Source: Phycisphaeraceae bacterium (GTDB lineage: Bacteria > Planctomycetota > Phycisphaerae > Phycisphaerales > UBA1924). From it: a stretch of 55,507 bases of DNA. This document shows, piece after piece, positions 17,347 to 26,747 of this stretch. The position numbers and the translations under genes were made by a program. The DNA is taken from the NCBI GenBank assembly GCA_007693725.1, contig REDD01000144.1, positions 1-55,507 of the forward strand, read 5' to 3'. Numbering within the stretch: position 1 is the first letter of the stretch; every line of letters starts with the position of its first letter. The notes under the pieces were generated by a model, which saw only the letters and a list, made by a program, of their open reading frames with translations, was not told where the DNA came from and made no database searches.

Positions 17347-18162
17347 TCAGTGTCTTCTGGCGTACACGAATTCTGCCTGCTGCGGATCGGTCACTTCGGC
17401 GAATGTGTGCGTGCGCGCCGTGTGCCTGAACCCCTTGGCCGTGAGCGTGTCGAGCACATCCTGCACGCGCCCCCACTCGGGGTGGATCTCCATGCAGAGA
17501 ACATCAACCCGATCGAGCCATTCGGGGTGCTGGAAGAGCTCGTACTCGGATCCCTCGATGTCCATTTTGAGGAGCGAGATCCGATCTATCGAGTGATGAT
17601 CGAGAAGTTCGTTCATGGTGATGGTTCTGGTCTTCCGGGCATCGTAGTTTCCGCCGGCGCCGATGAAGGCGGACTCGACGGAGATGTGATCGAAGCCGTT
17701 CAGCTTTGCGGTGTGCAGGATGCCTTCCACATGCTCGGGAAGAACTTCTACGGCGATGACTTTGTCTGCGCGAGGCGCCATCATCATCGAGAAAACGCCT
17801 CTGTTCGCACCGAGATCGACAACAGCGCCGAGTCGTTCCGGCAGTTGCGAGGCCTCGTCACGCAGATAGCAGTTTCGGATGTAGAGCTCTCGCATGACCC
17901 CGAAGGTGTAGGTGCCGTCGTCAAAGTGCTCATCGGAGAACTGCGCATTGAAGATGAAGCGGTGGCCCCCGACGCGGCAGGTGATCGGACGACGCCCCAT
18001 GCGTTTGTCCAGCGGCTTCAGATCGCGCTGCCTGACGATGATGGGGAGCTCAATCGCAAATGAAGTGACCAGTCGAAGATACCCGTTGGGTCCCAGCACG
18101 CTGATGGCCCTTGGCCCCAGATTCAGGGCGAGTTTCTTCACAAAGACTGCGAGGCCGCCCAT
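17347..18162 (-). CDS. FkbM-family methyltransferase
   Basis: A 271-residue SAM-dependent O-methyltransferase of the FkbM family. The SAM loop is VVDLGANRGVFSMMMA near residue 114, with an acidic IAVEVLPEH next, then LLKMDIEGSEYELF near 207, the family hallmark. The first 45 residues are hydrophobic and basic and may anchor the protein to the membrane. FkbM enzymes often modify sugars in polysaccharides or antibiotics; the target is unknown. It lies 37 nt after sthA, possibly in the same transcript. Confidence 0.83.
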   Translation of the reverse strand: MGGLAVFVKKLALNLGPRAISVLGPNGYLRLVTSFAIELPIIVRQRDLKPLDKRMGRRPITCRVGGHRFIFNAQFSDEHFDDGTYTFGVMRELYIRNCYLRDEASQLPERLGAVVDLGANRGVFSMMMAPRADKVIAVEVLPEHVEGILHTAKLNGFDHISVESAFIGAGGNYDARKTRTITMNELLDHHSIDRISLLKMDIEGSEYELFQHPEWLDRVDVLCMEIHPEWGRVQDVLDTLTAKGFRHTARTHTFAEVTDPQQAEFVYARRH

Positions 18163-18199
18163 GCTTCACTCCGTGTCGTGGATTGTGGCGTTGATGCAA

Positions 18200-19612
18200 T
18201 CAGACATGAATCAGTTTGTTGACGACATTCAATGCCGCGACCTTGTAGCACTCGGCGAGCGTCGGGTAGTTGAAGACCGTCTCGACGAAGTAGTCCACGG
18301 TGCCTTTCAACGACATGACGGCCTGCCCGATGTGGATGATCTCCGTCGCGCCGGTGCCGATGCAGTGAACCCCGAGGATGTGGCGGGAGTCCTGGTGAAC
18401 CAGGATCTTGAGCATGCCGATGGCATCGCCGAGCAGTTGGCCGCGGGCGATCTCGCGGTAGTGCGCGATGCCGGTCTCGTACGGAATGTCTTCGCGGGTG
18501 AGCTGCTCCTCGGTCCACCCGACCATCGAGATTTCAGGCACGGCGTAGATGCCGAAGGGGAAGAGTTCCGGCGTTGATTGGGTGGGCACGCCGAACATGT
18601 GACACGCGGAGAGCCGACCCTGCTCCATGCTCGTCGAGGCGAGCGCCGGAAACCCGATGACATCGCCCGCGGCGTAGATGTGGGGGACCTCCGTCTGGTA
18701 GTGCTCGTTGACGGTGATCCTGCCCCGGTTGTCGGCCTGGAGTCCGATGGCGTCGAGGCCCAGTTCATCGGTGCAGCCCTGACGCCCGACGCAGTAGAGC
18801 AGGGTGTCCGAACGGAGCACCTTCCCAGATTCGAGTGTCGCTTCGACGAGCTTCCCGGAGACCGATCGGGCGCCATCCGGCGCGTCGATCAGGGCGACCT
18901 TGACCACCTTCTCTCCGAGCCGGAGGGTCATGCCCGCCTGGCGGAGGTGGTACTGGAGGGACTCGCGGATCTCGGAGTCGAGGAATTCCATGAGTTCGTT
19001 GCGGCCCTCGATGAGCGTCACTTTGACGCCGAGGGCCTGGAGCATGGAGGCGTACTCGGTTCCGATGACCCCGCCCCCGACGACCGTGAGGGTGCGCGGG
19101 AGCGAATGGAGCCCCAGGAGGCCATCGGCATCGACGATGTGGTTGTGGTCGAAGGGGATGTCCTTGGGTCGGGCCGGGCGGGTACCGGTCGCGATGAGGA
19201 AGTGGTCGGCCTCGATGCGGGTTTCCTCATTGCCGTGCCGGACGCGGACGGCGTTCGGGTCGACGAAGGTGCCGGTGCCGACACGGACCTCCACGCCGTT
19301 GCGGGAGAGCTGGGAGCGGACGACATCAATCTCGCCCTTGATCACATGCTGGCACCAGTAGGTCAACTCCTCGATGGTGACATCGCGTCTCCCGATCGGG
19401 CCGCTGGCTTGGGCGAGGCGGTGCTTGAAGGCGGTGGAATGGAGGATGGCCTCCCGGAGGGCCTTGGAGGGGATGGTGCCGGTGTTGATGGCGACGCCGC
19501 CGATGACCTCGCGCCGTTCGATGATGCAGACCTGGCGCCCGAGTTTGGCGGCCTGGACGGCGGCCCGCTGGCCGGCTGGTCCGCTCCCGATTACGCACAG
19601 GTCATAGCGCAT
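18200..19612 (-). CDS. sthA: Soluble pyridine nucleotide transhydrogenase (Si-specific)
   Basis: A 470-residue FAD-dependent flavoprotein that exchanges reducing equivalents between NADPH and NADH. FAD motif YDLCVIGSGPAGQRAA at residues 3-18, then the region equivalent to the redox disulfide reads AINTGTIPSKALREA: both cysteines found in lipoamide dehydrogenase are absent, as expected for SthA-type enzymes. The NAD(P) motif is VVGGGVIGTEYASML near 165, AAGDVIGFPALAS near 300, and the C-terminal HCIGTGATEIIHIGQAV matches SthA rather than E3. Start at 19612 gives the family N-terminus; a GTG at 19648 would add 12 residues. Divergent from sucA. Confidence 0.92.
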   Translation of the reverse strand: MRYDLCVIGSGPAGQRAAVQAAKLGRQVCIIERREVIGGVAINTGTIPSKALREAILHSTAFKHRLAQASGPIGRRDVTIEELTYWCQHVIKGEIDVVRSQLSRNGVEVRVGTGTFVDPNAVRVRHGNEETRIEADHFLIATGTRPARPKDIPFDHNHIVDADGLLGLHSLPRTLTVVGGGVIGTEYASMLQALGVKVTLIEGRNELMEFLDSEIRESLQYHLRQAGMTLRLGEKVVKVALIDAPDGARSVSGKLVEATLESGKVLRSDTLLYCVGRQGCTDELGLDAIGLQADNRGRITVNEHYQTEVPHIYAAGDVIGFPALASTSMEQGRLSACHMFGVPTQSTPELFPFGIYAVPEISMVGWTEEQLTREDIPYETGIAHYREIARGQLLGDAIGMLKILVHQDSRHILGVHCIGTGATEIIHIGQAVMSLKGTVDYFVETVFNYPTLAECYKVAALNVVNKLIHV

Positions 19613-19936
19613 CCTGACTCGGCTCCGTCTCTGGAGGATCCCGGCCACGCTGGGGTGCTGCCGCGGCGGGTGGTGGTTCCGCCATCAATATCGGTCGGAA
19701 TCCGGGGGGGCACCACTTGGGCATCCTAACAGGGGGCTCGTCGGTGCGGCTCGCCCGTTTGTGGACAAACTGCTCTGGGCAGGTGGCAGCAGGAATGTCC
19801 CCCGATTTCGCAAAGGGTCTGGTTGGCTGGAGTCGATGCTAGCGTAGACTTCCTGTTACACACGAGTTCCCGGTCTACGCCGAGCTCCGCTCGCCAGCCA
19901 TGGGGGCGAGGGCGGCAGTTCGGCTTCCAGCGGCGG
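19613..19936. other. Gene-free divergent spacer between sthA and sucA
   Basis: About 320 bp with no credible coding frame. It should hold the promoters for both sthA and sucAB. The plus strand reads T-rich in places near 19770-19860, and the best promoter-like element is listed separately at 19823-19850. I see no clear operator palindrome. Confidence 0.6.
19823..19850 (+). promoter_or_regulatory. Possible sigma-70-type promoter of sucAB
   Basis: TTGGCT (19823-19828), 16-nt spacer and TAGACT (19845-19850). It would give a leader of about 80 nt before the sucA start. Match is moderate, so this is a suggestion only. Confidence 0.35.
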
Positions 19937-22822
19937 ATGTCCATCGCCATGAGCAACACACCCAAGCCCTCGCAGCACTCCGTCAACGGATGGAACGCCC
20001 AATACCTTGAGTCGCAGTACCAGAGGTACCAGAGCGATCCTTCATCCTTGCCGGCGGATCTTCGAGCTTTCTTCCACGGATTCGAAGCCGCGATGAACGG
20101 GGCAACCCCCGGGATGGGGGGACGCCTCGGCGCGGCGCTCTCCTCCGAGGATGCGCGGGATGCCGAGGATCGCGCGCAGTCCGCGGTGACCCGGCTGATC
20201 GAGGAGTACCGGTCGGTCGGCCATCTGTGCGCGAAGATCGACCCCTTCGGTCGCGAGCGTCCGGTCCCCGAGACCCTGCGACCCCTGGCGCACGGACTGT
20301 CGGAGGCGGATCTCGATCGAACTTTCAACCCGGATCATCTCACCGAGGACGACTCACCGCTGGCCCTGCGTGAGATCATTTCGATACTGGACGAGACATA
20401 CTGCTCCTCGATCGGCGTGGAGTTCGCGCACATCTCCGATCGCGAGCAGCGCGATTGGCTTCAGGAGCGGCTGGAGCGTTCGCGCAACAAGCCGCAGCTC
20501 AGCCGATCGCAGCGGGCGCATGTGCTGTATCAACTGCATCGCGCGGACATGTTCGAGAAGTTCTGCGGGAAGCGTTACCCCGGTGTGAAACGATTCTCGC
20601 TGGAAGGCGCAGAGTCTTTGATTCCGATGCTCGATTGCTTCATCGAGCGTTGCGCCGATGAGTATCCGGTCGAGGAAATCGTCTTCGCGATGGCCCATCG
20701 CGGGCGGCTGAATGTGCTGGCGAACATCGTCGGCAAGACCTTCGAGCAGATCTTCACCGAGTTCGAGGATGCGTGGGACGACGACAGCGCGCTCGGCGGC
20801 GGCGATGTGAAGTATCACAAGGGTTTTTCGTCCGCACGCGTCATGCCCTCCGGCAAGAGCGTGTGGGTCGGCATGACCTCGAATCCGAGCCATCTGGAGA
20901 GCGTCGGCCCCGTCGCGCTCGGTCGCTGTCGGGGCAAGCAACGATTGAAGGGTGACCATGAGCGGACGCGCGTGGTTCCGCTGCTTATCCACGGCGATGC
21001 GGCGATCATCGGCCAGGGCGTCGTGGCCGAGTTGTACAACATGTCGCAGCTTACGGGGTACACGGTCGGCGGGACCGTCCATGTCGTTGTCAACAACCTG
21101 ATCGGGTTCACCACCGGTGAGGATGATGCACGGTCTTCGCGGTACTGCACCGACACCGCCAAGATGATCGAAGCTCCGGTCTTCCATGTGAACGGCGAAG
21201 ATCCCGAGGCGTGCGTGCATGCCATCGCGATGGCGCTCGACTATCGGATGAAGTTCAAGCGCGATGTCGTCATCGACATGCTCTGCTACCGGCGTCACGG
21301 CCACAACGAGACCGACGAGGCGGCGTTCACGCAGCCGCTCCTGTACAAGATGATCAAGGAGAAGCCCTCGGTGCTCACGACCTACGCGGAGCACCTGGAG
21401 AGCGAAGAGGTCATCACCGCGAAGGATCGCGAAGAGATCGCATCATCGCTGGACGAGCAGTTGGACAAGGCGTATCTGAGTGCCCGCGAGACGCCGGTCG
21501 ATCCGACGCCCGACCCGGGACACCTCATGTGGGTCGGCGTGGACAACAAGTACACCTTCACGCCCGTTCCGACAGGAGTGAATCGCGACGATCTCGCGGA
21601 GATTGCCAAGGCGTTGGGCACATGGCCCGAGGGCTTCACCCCGCACCGCAAACTCGCCCGCGTGCTCGCCGAGCGGGCAAGCACCGTCGCCGAGAACAAG
21701 CCGATGGACTGGGGCACGGCGGAGTCGCTGGCGGTCGGATCGCTGCTGATCGAGGGCATCATCGTGCGTCTGACCGGTCAGGATGCCCGACGCGGCACCT
21801 TCAGCCACCGCCACGCGGTGCTCCGCGACTACAACACCGCGGATATCTATGTCCCGCTGAACCATGTCCGAGAGATGGGCCAGCCCGGCACGGACAAAGA
21901 GGTCGGCACGGTCAACGAGAATGGGCAGATCCGGCAGGGACGCTACTGCATCTATGACAGTCCGCTCTCCGAGTTCGGGGTGTTGGGCTTCGAGTACGGA
22001 TTCTCGCTCGTCTCCCCGCGAACACTGGTGGTCTGGGAGGCACAGTTCGGCGACTTCTCGAACGGTGCGCAGGTCATCATCGATCAGTTCATCGCATCGG
22101 CCGAGGCGAAGTGGCAGCGCTGGTCCGGTCTCGTGCTGCTGCTCCCGCACGGCTACGAGGGACAGGGGCCGGAGCATTCCTCGGCTCGTCTCGAGCGATT
22201 CCTCAAGCTCTGCGGCCAGAACAACATCGAAGTCACATACCCCACCACGCCCGCGCAGATGTTCCACATGCTGCGTCGGCAGGTGCTGCGCAAATTCCGC
22301 AAACCCCTCATCGTGATGACCCCGAAGAGTCTGCTGCGCCACCCAAAGTGTGTCAGCACCCCGGCTGAACTCACCGAGGGCTTCTTCCAGGAGATCATCG
22401 ACGATCACAACTTCGGCGCGGAGGATGCCAACGCTCGTCGCAAGGTACGCAAGCTGATCCTCTGCTCCGGAAAGGTCTATTACGATCTGGATGAGCGTCG
22501 CCGGGAGATCGGCGCGGAGGACACCGCCATCGTCCGTGTCGAGCAGCTCTACCCGCTGCACACCGAGCGGCTGGAGCAGGTCGTGACCTCCTACCCCGGC
22601 GCGGAGTTGGTGTGGGTGCAGGAAGAGCCGAAGAACATGGGCGCCTGGGGCCACATGGCGATCTCGCTCCGCGAGGCCTTCGGCTGGGATCTGCCGTACA
22701 TCGGGCGTCCGTCCTCAGCGACACCCGCCACCGGATCGGCGAAGAAGCACAGGCAGGAACTGGAGAATCTGCTGACACAGGCGGTCGGCGCCCCGAAGTC
22801 CGCTGCGGTCACGGCCGCGTGA
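19937..22822 (+). CDS. sucA: 2-oxoglutarate dehydrogenase E1 component
   Basis: A 961-residue thiamine-diphosphate enzyme that decarboxylates 2-oxoglutarate in the TCA cycle. The N-terminal NAQYLESQYQRYQSDPSSLP near residue 17 is the E2/E3-interaction segment. FAMAHRGRLNVLANI near 250, GDAAIIGQGVVAE near 352, NNLIGFTT near 385 and RYGHNE-equivalent YRRHGHNETDE near 450 line the ThDP site. C-terminal half follows as transketolase-like. I take the start at ATG 19937; an ATG at 19949 is equally possible. sucB follows 93 nt later. No lipoamide dehydrogenase gene is in the window. Confidence 0.97.
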   Translation: MSIAMSNTPKPSQHSVNGWNAQYLESQYQRYQSDPSSLPADLRAFFHGFEAAMNGATPGMGGRLGAALSSEDARDAEDRAQSAVTRLIEEYRSVGHLCAKIDPFGRERPVPETLRPLAHGLSEADLDRTFNPDHLTEDDSPLALREIISILDETYCSSIGVEFAHISDREQRDWLQERLERSRNKPQLSRSQRAHVLYQLHRADMFEKFCGKRYPGVKRFSLEGAESLIPMLDCFIERCADEYPVEEIVFAMAHRGRLNVLANIVGKTFEQIFTEFEDAWDDDSALGGGDVKYHKGFSSARVMPSGKSVWVGMTSNPSHLESVGPVALGRCRGKQRLKGDHERTRVVPLLIHGDAAIIGQGVVAELYNMSQLTGYTVGGTVHVVVNNLIGFTTGEDDARSSRYCTDTAKMIEAPVFHVNGEDPEACVHAIAMALDYRMKFKRDVVIDMLCYRRHGHNETDEAAFTQPLLYKMIKEKPSVLTTYAEHLESEEVITAKDREEIASSLDEQLDKAYLSARETPVDPTPDPGHLMWVGVDNKYTFTPVPTGVNRDDLAEIAKALGTWPEGFTPHRKLARVLAERASTVAENKPMDWGTAESLAVGSLLIEGIIVRLTGQDARRGTFSHRHAVLRDYNTADIYVPLNHVREMGQPGTDKEVGTVNENGQIRQGRYCIYDSPLSEFGVLGFEYGFSLVSPRTLVVWEAQFGDFSNGAQVIIDQFIASAEAKWQRWSGLVLLLPHGYEGQGPEHSSARLERFLKLCGQNNIEVTYPTTPAQMFHMLRRQVLRKFRKPLIVMTPKSLLRHPKCVSTPAELTEGFFQEIIDDHNFGAEDANARRKVRKLILCSGKVYYDLDERRREIGAEDTAIVRVEQLYPLHTERLEQVVTSYPGAELVWVQEEPKNMGAWGHMAISLREAFGWDLPYIGRPSSATPATGSAKKHRQELENLLTQAVGAPKSAAVTAA

Positions 22823-22915
22823 TTCATGGAATGATCCGCGCCGGTACACTTGAAGCGATACGCCCGGAGAGGGCAGCAACATTCCTCCACGACGGGGTTC
22901 GACCCCACGAGAGCC

Positions 22916-24295
22916 ATGGCAACCGACATCGTGATTCCGCAACTTGGTGAGTCGATCAGCGAAGCCGTCATCGCTTCGTGGCTCAAGGGCGACGGCGAGT
23001 ATGTCGAGCGCGACGAGGAGATCGTCGAGCTCGAAACGGACAAGGTCACCATGCCGCTCCCGTCCTCCGCCGCGGGGATCCTGCGGCACAACGCCGCCGA
23101 GGGCGATACGGTCGCGGTCGGCGCGGTGGTCGCGCGTGTGGACGAATCCGCCGACAAGCCCAAGAGTGATTCCGCCGGGAAGTCAGCCAAGAAGGACGAG
23201 GGCGCGGCGAAGGCGAAGCAGGGCAAGAAGGAGTCCGACGCGTCGGCATCCCCGCCCGCCGCCACGACAACCGCGGAGGCCAAGCCCGCCAAGCAGGAGT
23301 CGACCTCCCCCCCGGCATCCTCGAAAGAGGCCGGCGCGTCGAAGTCCGAAGGCGACAGCGCATCGAAGGATGTCAACGCGACCCCGGTCGCGCGCAAGCT
23401 CGCGGAGGAGCAGCACCTCGATCTCTCGCGCATCAGCGGTACCGGCCCCGGCGGACGCATCCGCGAGCAGGATGTCCTCGCCTACCTCCAGACCGCCAAG
23501 TCGAACGGTTCGCCCGCGCAGGGCACGACACCGAGCGCCCCCGCACCTTCCGGGGCCGGCGCGTTCTCCCGCGAGACCCGACGCGAGCGGATGAGTCAGT
23601 TGCGCCAGCGGATTGCCGTCCGCCTCGTCGAGGCGCAGCACACCGCGGCCATGCTCACCACCTTCAACGAGTGCGACATGAGCCGCGTCATGGCCCTCCG
23701 ATCGAAGCACAAGGACGACTTCGAGAAGTCCCACGGCGTGCGCCTCGGCTTCATGTCGTTCTTCATCAAGGCGGCGTGCAGCGCTCTGAAAAAGTACCCG
23801 TCGGTGAATGCGTACATCGTCTCCGGCGAGAAGGGTCCGGAAGTCGAGTATCACGACTACTGCGACATCGCCGTCGCCGTCGGCACCGACAAGGGGCTCG
23901 TCGTGCCGGTGCTGCGCAACGCCGAGTCGCTCTCCTTCGCCGGGATCGAGTCGGGGATCGGCGATCTCGCCGTCAAGGCGCGCGACGGCAAGCTGACCAT
24001 CGAGGACATGTCCGGCGGAACCTTCACCATCTCCAACGGCGGCGTCTACGGCTCGATGATGTCCACGCCGATCCTCAATCCGCCGCAGTCCGGCATCCTC
24101 GGGATGCACAACATCATCCGCCGCCCCATCGAGAACCCGGACAAGCCGGGGTCCGGCGAGGTGGTCGTCCGTCCGATGATGTATCTCGCGTTGTCGTACG
24201 ACCACCGGATCGTCGACGGCGAGGGCGCGGTGCGATTCCTTCGTCACATCAAGGAGTGCATCGAGGATCCCGAGCGATTGCTGCTGGGAATGTGA
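22916..24295 (+). CDS. sucB: Dihydrolipoyl succinyltransferase (E2 of 2-oxoglutarate dehydrogenase)
   Basis: A 459-residue E2. The lipoyl domain is at 1-80 with [13 protein letters not shown], where the Lys carries lipoate. A Lys/Ala/Ser/Glu-rich linker of about 75 residues follows (roughly 82-155), then the peripheral-subunit-binding domain ([32 protein letters not shown]). The catalytic domain ends with [16 protein letters not shown] near 425, including the HxxxDG catalytic motif. It acts as the core of the complex with SucA and an E3 not found here. The ATG at 22916 is clearly the family start. Convergent with the DUF486 gene with 3 nt between stops. Confidence 0.97.
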   Translation: MATDIVIPQLGESISEAVIASWLKGDGEYVERDEEIVELETDKVTMPLPSSAAGILRHNAAEGDTVAVGAVVARVDESADKPKSDSAGKSAKKDEGAAKAKQGKKESDASASPPAATTTAEAKPAKQESTSPPASSKEAGASKSEGDSASKDVNATPVARKLAEEQHLDLSRISGTGPGGRIREQDVLAYLQTAKSNGSPAQGTTPSAPAPSGAGAFSRETRRERMSQLRQRIAVRLVEAQHTAAMLTTFNECDMSRVMALRSKHKDDFEKSHGVRLGFMSFFIKAACSALKKYPSVNAYIVSGEKGPEVEYHDYCDIAVAVGTDKGLVVPVLRNAESLSFAGIESGIGDLAVKARDGKLTIEDMSGGTFTISNGGVYGSMMSTPILNPPQSGILGMHNIIRRPIENPDKPGSGEVVVRPMMYLALSYDHRIVDGEGAVRFLRHIKECIEDPERLLLGM

Positions 24296-24298
24296 GTT

Positions 24299-24709
24299 TC
24301 ACTCTCCCGCCTCGATCTTCGTCTCGTCTTCGATTGCCGGCGTGATGATCGCCGGTCGGCCCCACATCGAGACGACCACCGCCGACAGAATCAGCACGAA
24401 GGCGATGATGTCATTCACGCGCATCTTCTCCTTCAGGATCAGGATCGCAAAGCCGGTGAAGACCGTCAGCGTGATGGCTTCCTGAAGGATCTTGAGTTGC
24501 GGCGCTGTGAAGGGTCCGCCCTGCGAGAAGTGGCCGATCCGGTTGGCCGGCACCTGAAAGATGTACTCGGGCAGGGCGATCATCCACGAGATGGCGATCG
24601 CGGTCAGGAATCCCCAGTGGGCCTTCTTGAGATGGCCGTACCACGCCCATGTCATGAAGATGTTCGAGCAGACCAAGAGCCCGACGGTCAGGATGATTTT
24701 GTGGGTCAT
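24299..24709 (-). CDS. DUF486 (DMT-type) membrane protein
   Basis: A 136-residue integral membrane protein with about four hydrophobic segments. The signature NRIGHFSQGGPFTAPQLKIL (in part) followed by QEAITLTVFTGFAILILKE near residues 68-96 identifies the DUF486 family, related to small drug/metabolite transporters. The function is unknown. Its downstream neighbour on the same strand is upstream in coordinates; the phosphatase gene ends 30 nt before its start, so they may be co-transcribed. Confidence 0.85.
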   Translation of the reverse strand: MTHKIILTVGLLVCSNIFMTWAWYGHLKKAHWGFLTAIAISWMIALPEYIFQVPANRIGHFSQGGPFTAPQLKILQEAITLTVFTGFAILILKEKMRVNDIIAFVLILSAVVVSMWGRPAIITPAIEDETKIEAGE

Positions 24710-24739
24710 GGCGAGATCGTATCGCTCGCCCGCGACGGT

Positions 24740-25246
24740 TTACGAGGCCAATTCGTCGAGCATGCCCAGGCACGCGGCACGGACCATGTGGTAGACCTGC
24801 TCGAAGCCGTCTTCCCCGCCGTAGTACGGATCCGGCACCTCCAGCGCGTGGTCCGGCTTGCCCGTGAGGGCGGGGTCGAACGAGCGGAGCAGCCGGACCC
24901 GCTCCTCCGGCGCCCCCAGATCGAGAAGATCATCCCGGTTGCTCCGGTCCATGGCGATCAGCCAGTCGAAGCCGCCCTCCCCCGTCAGCATCGGGAAGTC
25001 GGAACCGGGGTCCACCTTGCGCGCACGGCTCACGAGCTCGACGCCATGGCTCTGCGCGGTCGCTCGCATTCGCGGATCGGCCCGATTGCCGACATGCCAG
25101 CCGCCGGTGCCCGCGGAATCGATGCTGAAGCGATCGAGCACGCCCCGTTCACGGGCATGATGAATGAACAGCCCTTCCGCCAGCGGCGAGCGGCAGATGT
25201 TGCCGAGGCAGACGAAGAGGATCGAGGTCTGGTCGTGTGCGCCCAT
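24740..25246 (-). CDS. Low-molecular-weight protein-tyrosine phosphatase
   Basis: A 168-residue LMW-PTP. The phosphate-binding loop CLGNICRS at residues 13-20 contains the nucleophilic Cys and invariant Arg, and the general acid Asp is in VPDPYYGGEDGF near 139. GVELVSRARKVDPGSDF fits the family middle. Such enzymes dephosphorylate tyrosine kinases of polysaccharide export or arginine-phosphate; no kinase gene is nearby. Sits between the VOC gene (43 nt gap) and DUF486. Confidence 0.95.
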   Translation of the reverse strand: MGAHDQTSILFVCLGNICRSPLAEGLFIHHARERGVLDRFSIDSAGTGGWHVGNRADPRMRATAQSHGVELVSRARKVDPGSDFPMLTGEGGFDWLIAMDRSNRDDLLDLGAPEERVRLLRSFDPALTGKPDHALEVPDPYYGGEDGFEQVYHMVRAACLGMLDELAS

Positions 25247-25288
25247 GGCGTCAGCGTAGTCCCCCGCGCCGATGGTTGCAGCACGCCC

Positions 25289-25726
25289 TCACCGATCCCA
25301 GATCTCCCCCTCGACCAGCTCCACCGAGTTCCCGCCGGGATCACGCACATAGATCGACTTCGCCCCCGAAGCCCAGGTGACTTCCTGCTCGATCTCGATG
25401 TTCTGCGCAACAAACCAGCATCGCCACGCGTCGAGTTGGCCGGGTTCGATGCGGAACGCCACATGCCCGACGCCCTCCCGCGTGCCGTGGCTGGGCACCT
25501 CGCGCCCGGGCATGCTCGCTTCTTCGGGGTCGAAGATGAGCAGGACCGAGCGGGCGTCGATCCGCAGGCAGACCGCGGTCGGCAGAAAATCCGCCACCTG
25601 CCGAAGCCGAAGGATGTCGGTGTAGAACGCCAGACACACGCGGACATCCGGTGCGTACAGGACGGTCTCGTAGATGGACTGGATGCCCGCAGGTTCGGGT
25701 GCATCCCCTGAAGTGCTGGCGGTCAC
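25289..25726 (-). CDS. VOC-family metalloprotein coupled to phhA
   Basis: A 145-residue vicinal-oxygen-chelate (glyoxalase-fold) protein. Two beta-alpha-beta-beta-beta units are seen: SIYETVLYAPDVRVCLAFY near 18-36 and GVGHVAFRIEPGQLDAW near 86. Likely metal ligands are the Glu of YETVLYAPD (where glyoxalase I has His), the His of GVGHVAF, and the Glu of PGGNSVELVEG near 136. Its start codon overlaps the phhA stop by 4 nt (ATGA), so translation is coupled. It might act in aromatic amino-acid or lactaldehyde metabolism, but it is too short to be the 4-hydroxyphenylpyruvate dioxygenase that follows phhA in tyrosine breakdown. Confidence 0.8.
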   Translation of the reverse strand: MTASTSGDAPEPAGIQSIYETVLYAPDVRVCLAFYTDILRLRQVADFLPTAVCLRIDARSVLLIFDPEEASMPGREVPSHGTREGVGHVAFRIEPGQLDAWRCWFVAQNIEIEQEVTWASGAKSIYVRDPGGNSVELVEGEIWDR

Positions 25727-26598
25727 CCCTTGATCGCCGCGAGTTCGTCGAGCCGACCGACCTCATCCAGCACGCGCTCGGCGTAGGTCACCATCGCGTC
25801 GCGCAACTGCTCGAACGATTCGAGCACATACAGGATCGGCTGGTAGTGATCGATCTCGAACGATGTATCGCAGACCCGCTCCAGATCGAAGGGGCGTCGC
25901 TCGACCTTCGGGCTCTCCAGCGCGTGGTGTCCCTCGCCCTCCGAGGAGATCAGGCCGGAGCCGTACAGCTTCGTCTTGCCGCCCTCGTGGATGAGACCGA
26001 ACTCGACCGTGAACCAGAAGAGGCGGGCGAGCCGCTCGGTGTGGAACTCGCTGTTCGTGAAGAGCGCTGCCTTGCCGTAGGTCTGGAGGAAGTCTGCGAA
26101 GACAGGATCCGCATGCAGCGGCACATGACCGAAGACATCGTGGATGATGTCCGGTTCGGGGAGATAGTCCATCTGCGTCTTGGGGCGGACGGTGACGGTG
26201 GTCGGGAACTGGCGTTGCGCAAGGAAGGCGAAGAAGGATTTCGCCGGGAGATAGCCCGGGACGCCGTGGCTGGACCAGCCGGTGCACTCGTTGAGCCGAC
26301 GGTTCACCTCGCGAAGATCGGGCACGCGGTCCGGCTGGAGATTGATCACCTTCGAGCCGTCGAGAAAAATGTTGCTCCCGTAGTCGGCCAGTTGCTCCAT
26401 CCGCTTGGCGAAGATGATGCCCCAGACCTCGTGGTTCTCCGGCGTGTACTTCTCGTAGTGCTGCGTGATCTTCATCGAGTCGATGTCGATCTTGTCGGGC
26501 GGGAGATTCGCCGAACGATCGGCGGCCTCCTGGGCGCGCCGGGCCTCATCTGAATCGATGACCGGAGAAGTGATCGCCGCTTTTCCTGCTTCACCCAT
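25723..26598 (-). CDS. phhA: Phenylalanine 4-monooxygenase
   Basis: A 291-residue pterin-dependent hydroxylase that converts phenylalanine to tyrosine. Start ATG at 26598 is fixed by AAGGAGG 6 nt upstream. The iron site is HDVFGHVPLH near residue 146-155 (His, His) with the third ligand Glu in TVEFGLIHEGG near 193. The N-terminal 35 residues are low in conservation (Ala/Glu-rich). No pterin-4a-carbinolamine dehydratase (phhB) adjoins, as is usual for the pathway. It is followed by the VOC gene through a 4-nt overlap. Confidence 0.95.
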   Translation of the reverse strand: MGEAGKAAITSPVIDSDEARRAQEAADRSANLPPDKIDIDSMKITQHYEKYTPENHEVWGIIFAKRMEQLADYGSNIFLDGSKVINLQPDRVPDLREVNRRLNECTGWSSHGVPGYLPAKSFFAFLAQRQFPTTVTVRPKTQMDYLPEPDIIHDVFGHVPLHADPVFADFLQTYGKAALFTNSEFHTERLARLFWFTVEFGLIHEGGKTKLYGSGLISSEGEGHHALESPKVERRPFDLERVCDTSFEIDHYQPILYVLESFEQLRDAMVTYAERVLDEVGRLDELAAIKG

Positions 26599-26747
26599 GC
26601 CAGACCTCCTTGCGTGGTCGAATCCAGACCGGGCGGGTGTGGATTCGGAGATGGGGAGCGAACTCCGAAGCATGCTAGGCGGGAAACCCCGTGGCCCTCA
26701 AATCCGTGGGGCCAGCGGAACCGACCCCGGCCTGGGGCTGCTCGCGG

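Noticed and set aside
18200-19612. Reading the flavoprotein as lipoamide dehydrogenase (E3)
   Set aside because: Both redox-active cysteines of E3 are missing and the C-terminal segment fits SthA.
24296-24298. Terminator between sucB and the DUF486 gene
   Set aside because: Only 3 nt separate the stops and I see no hairpin followed by T-run on either strand.
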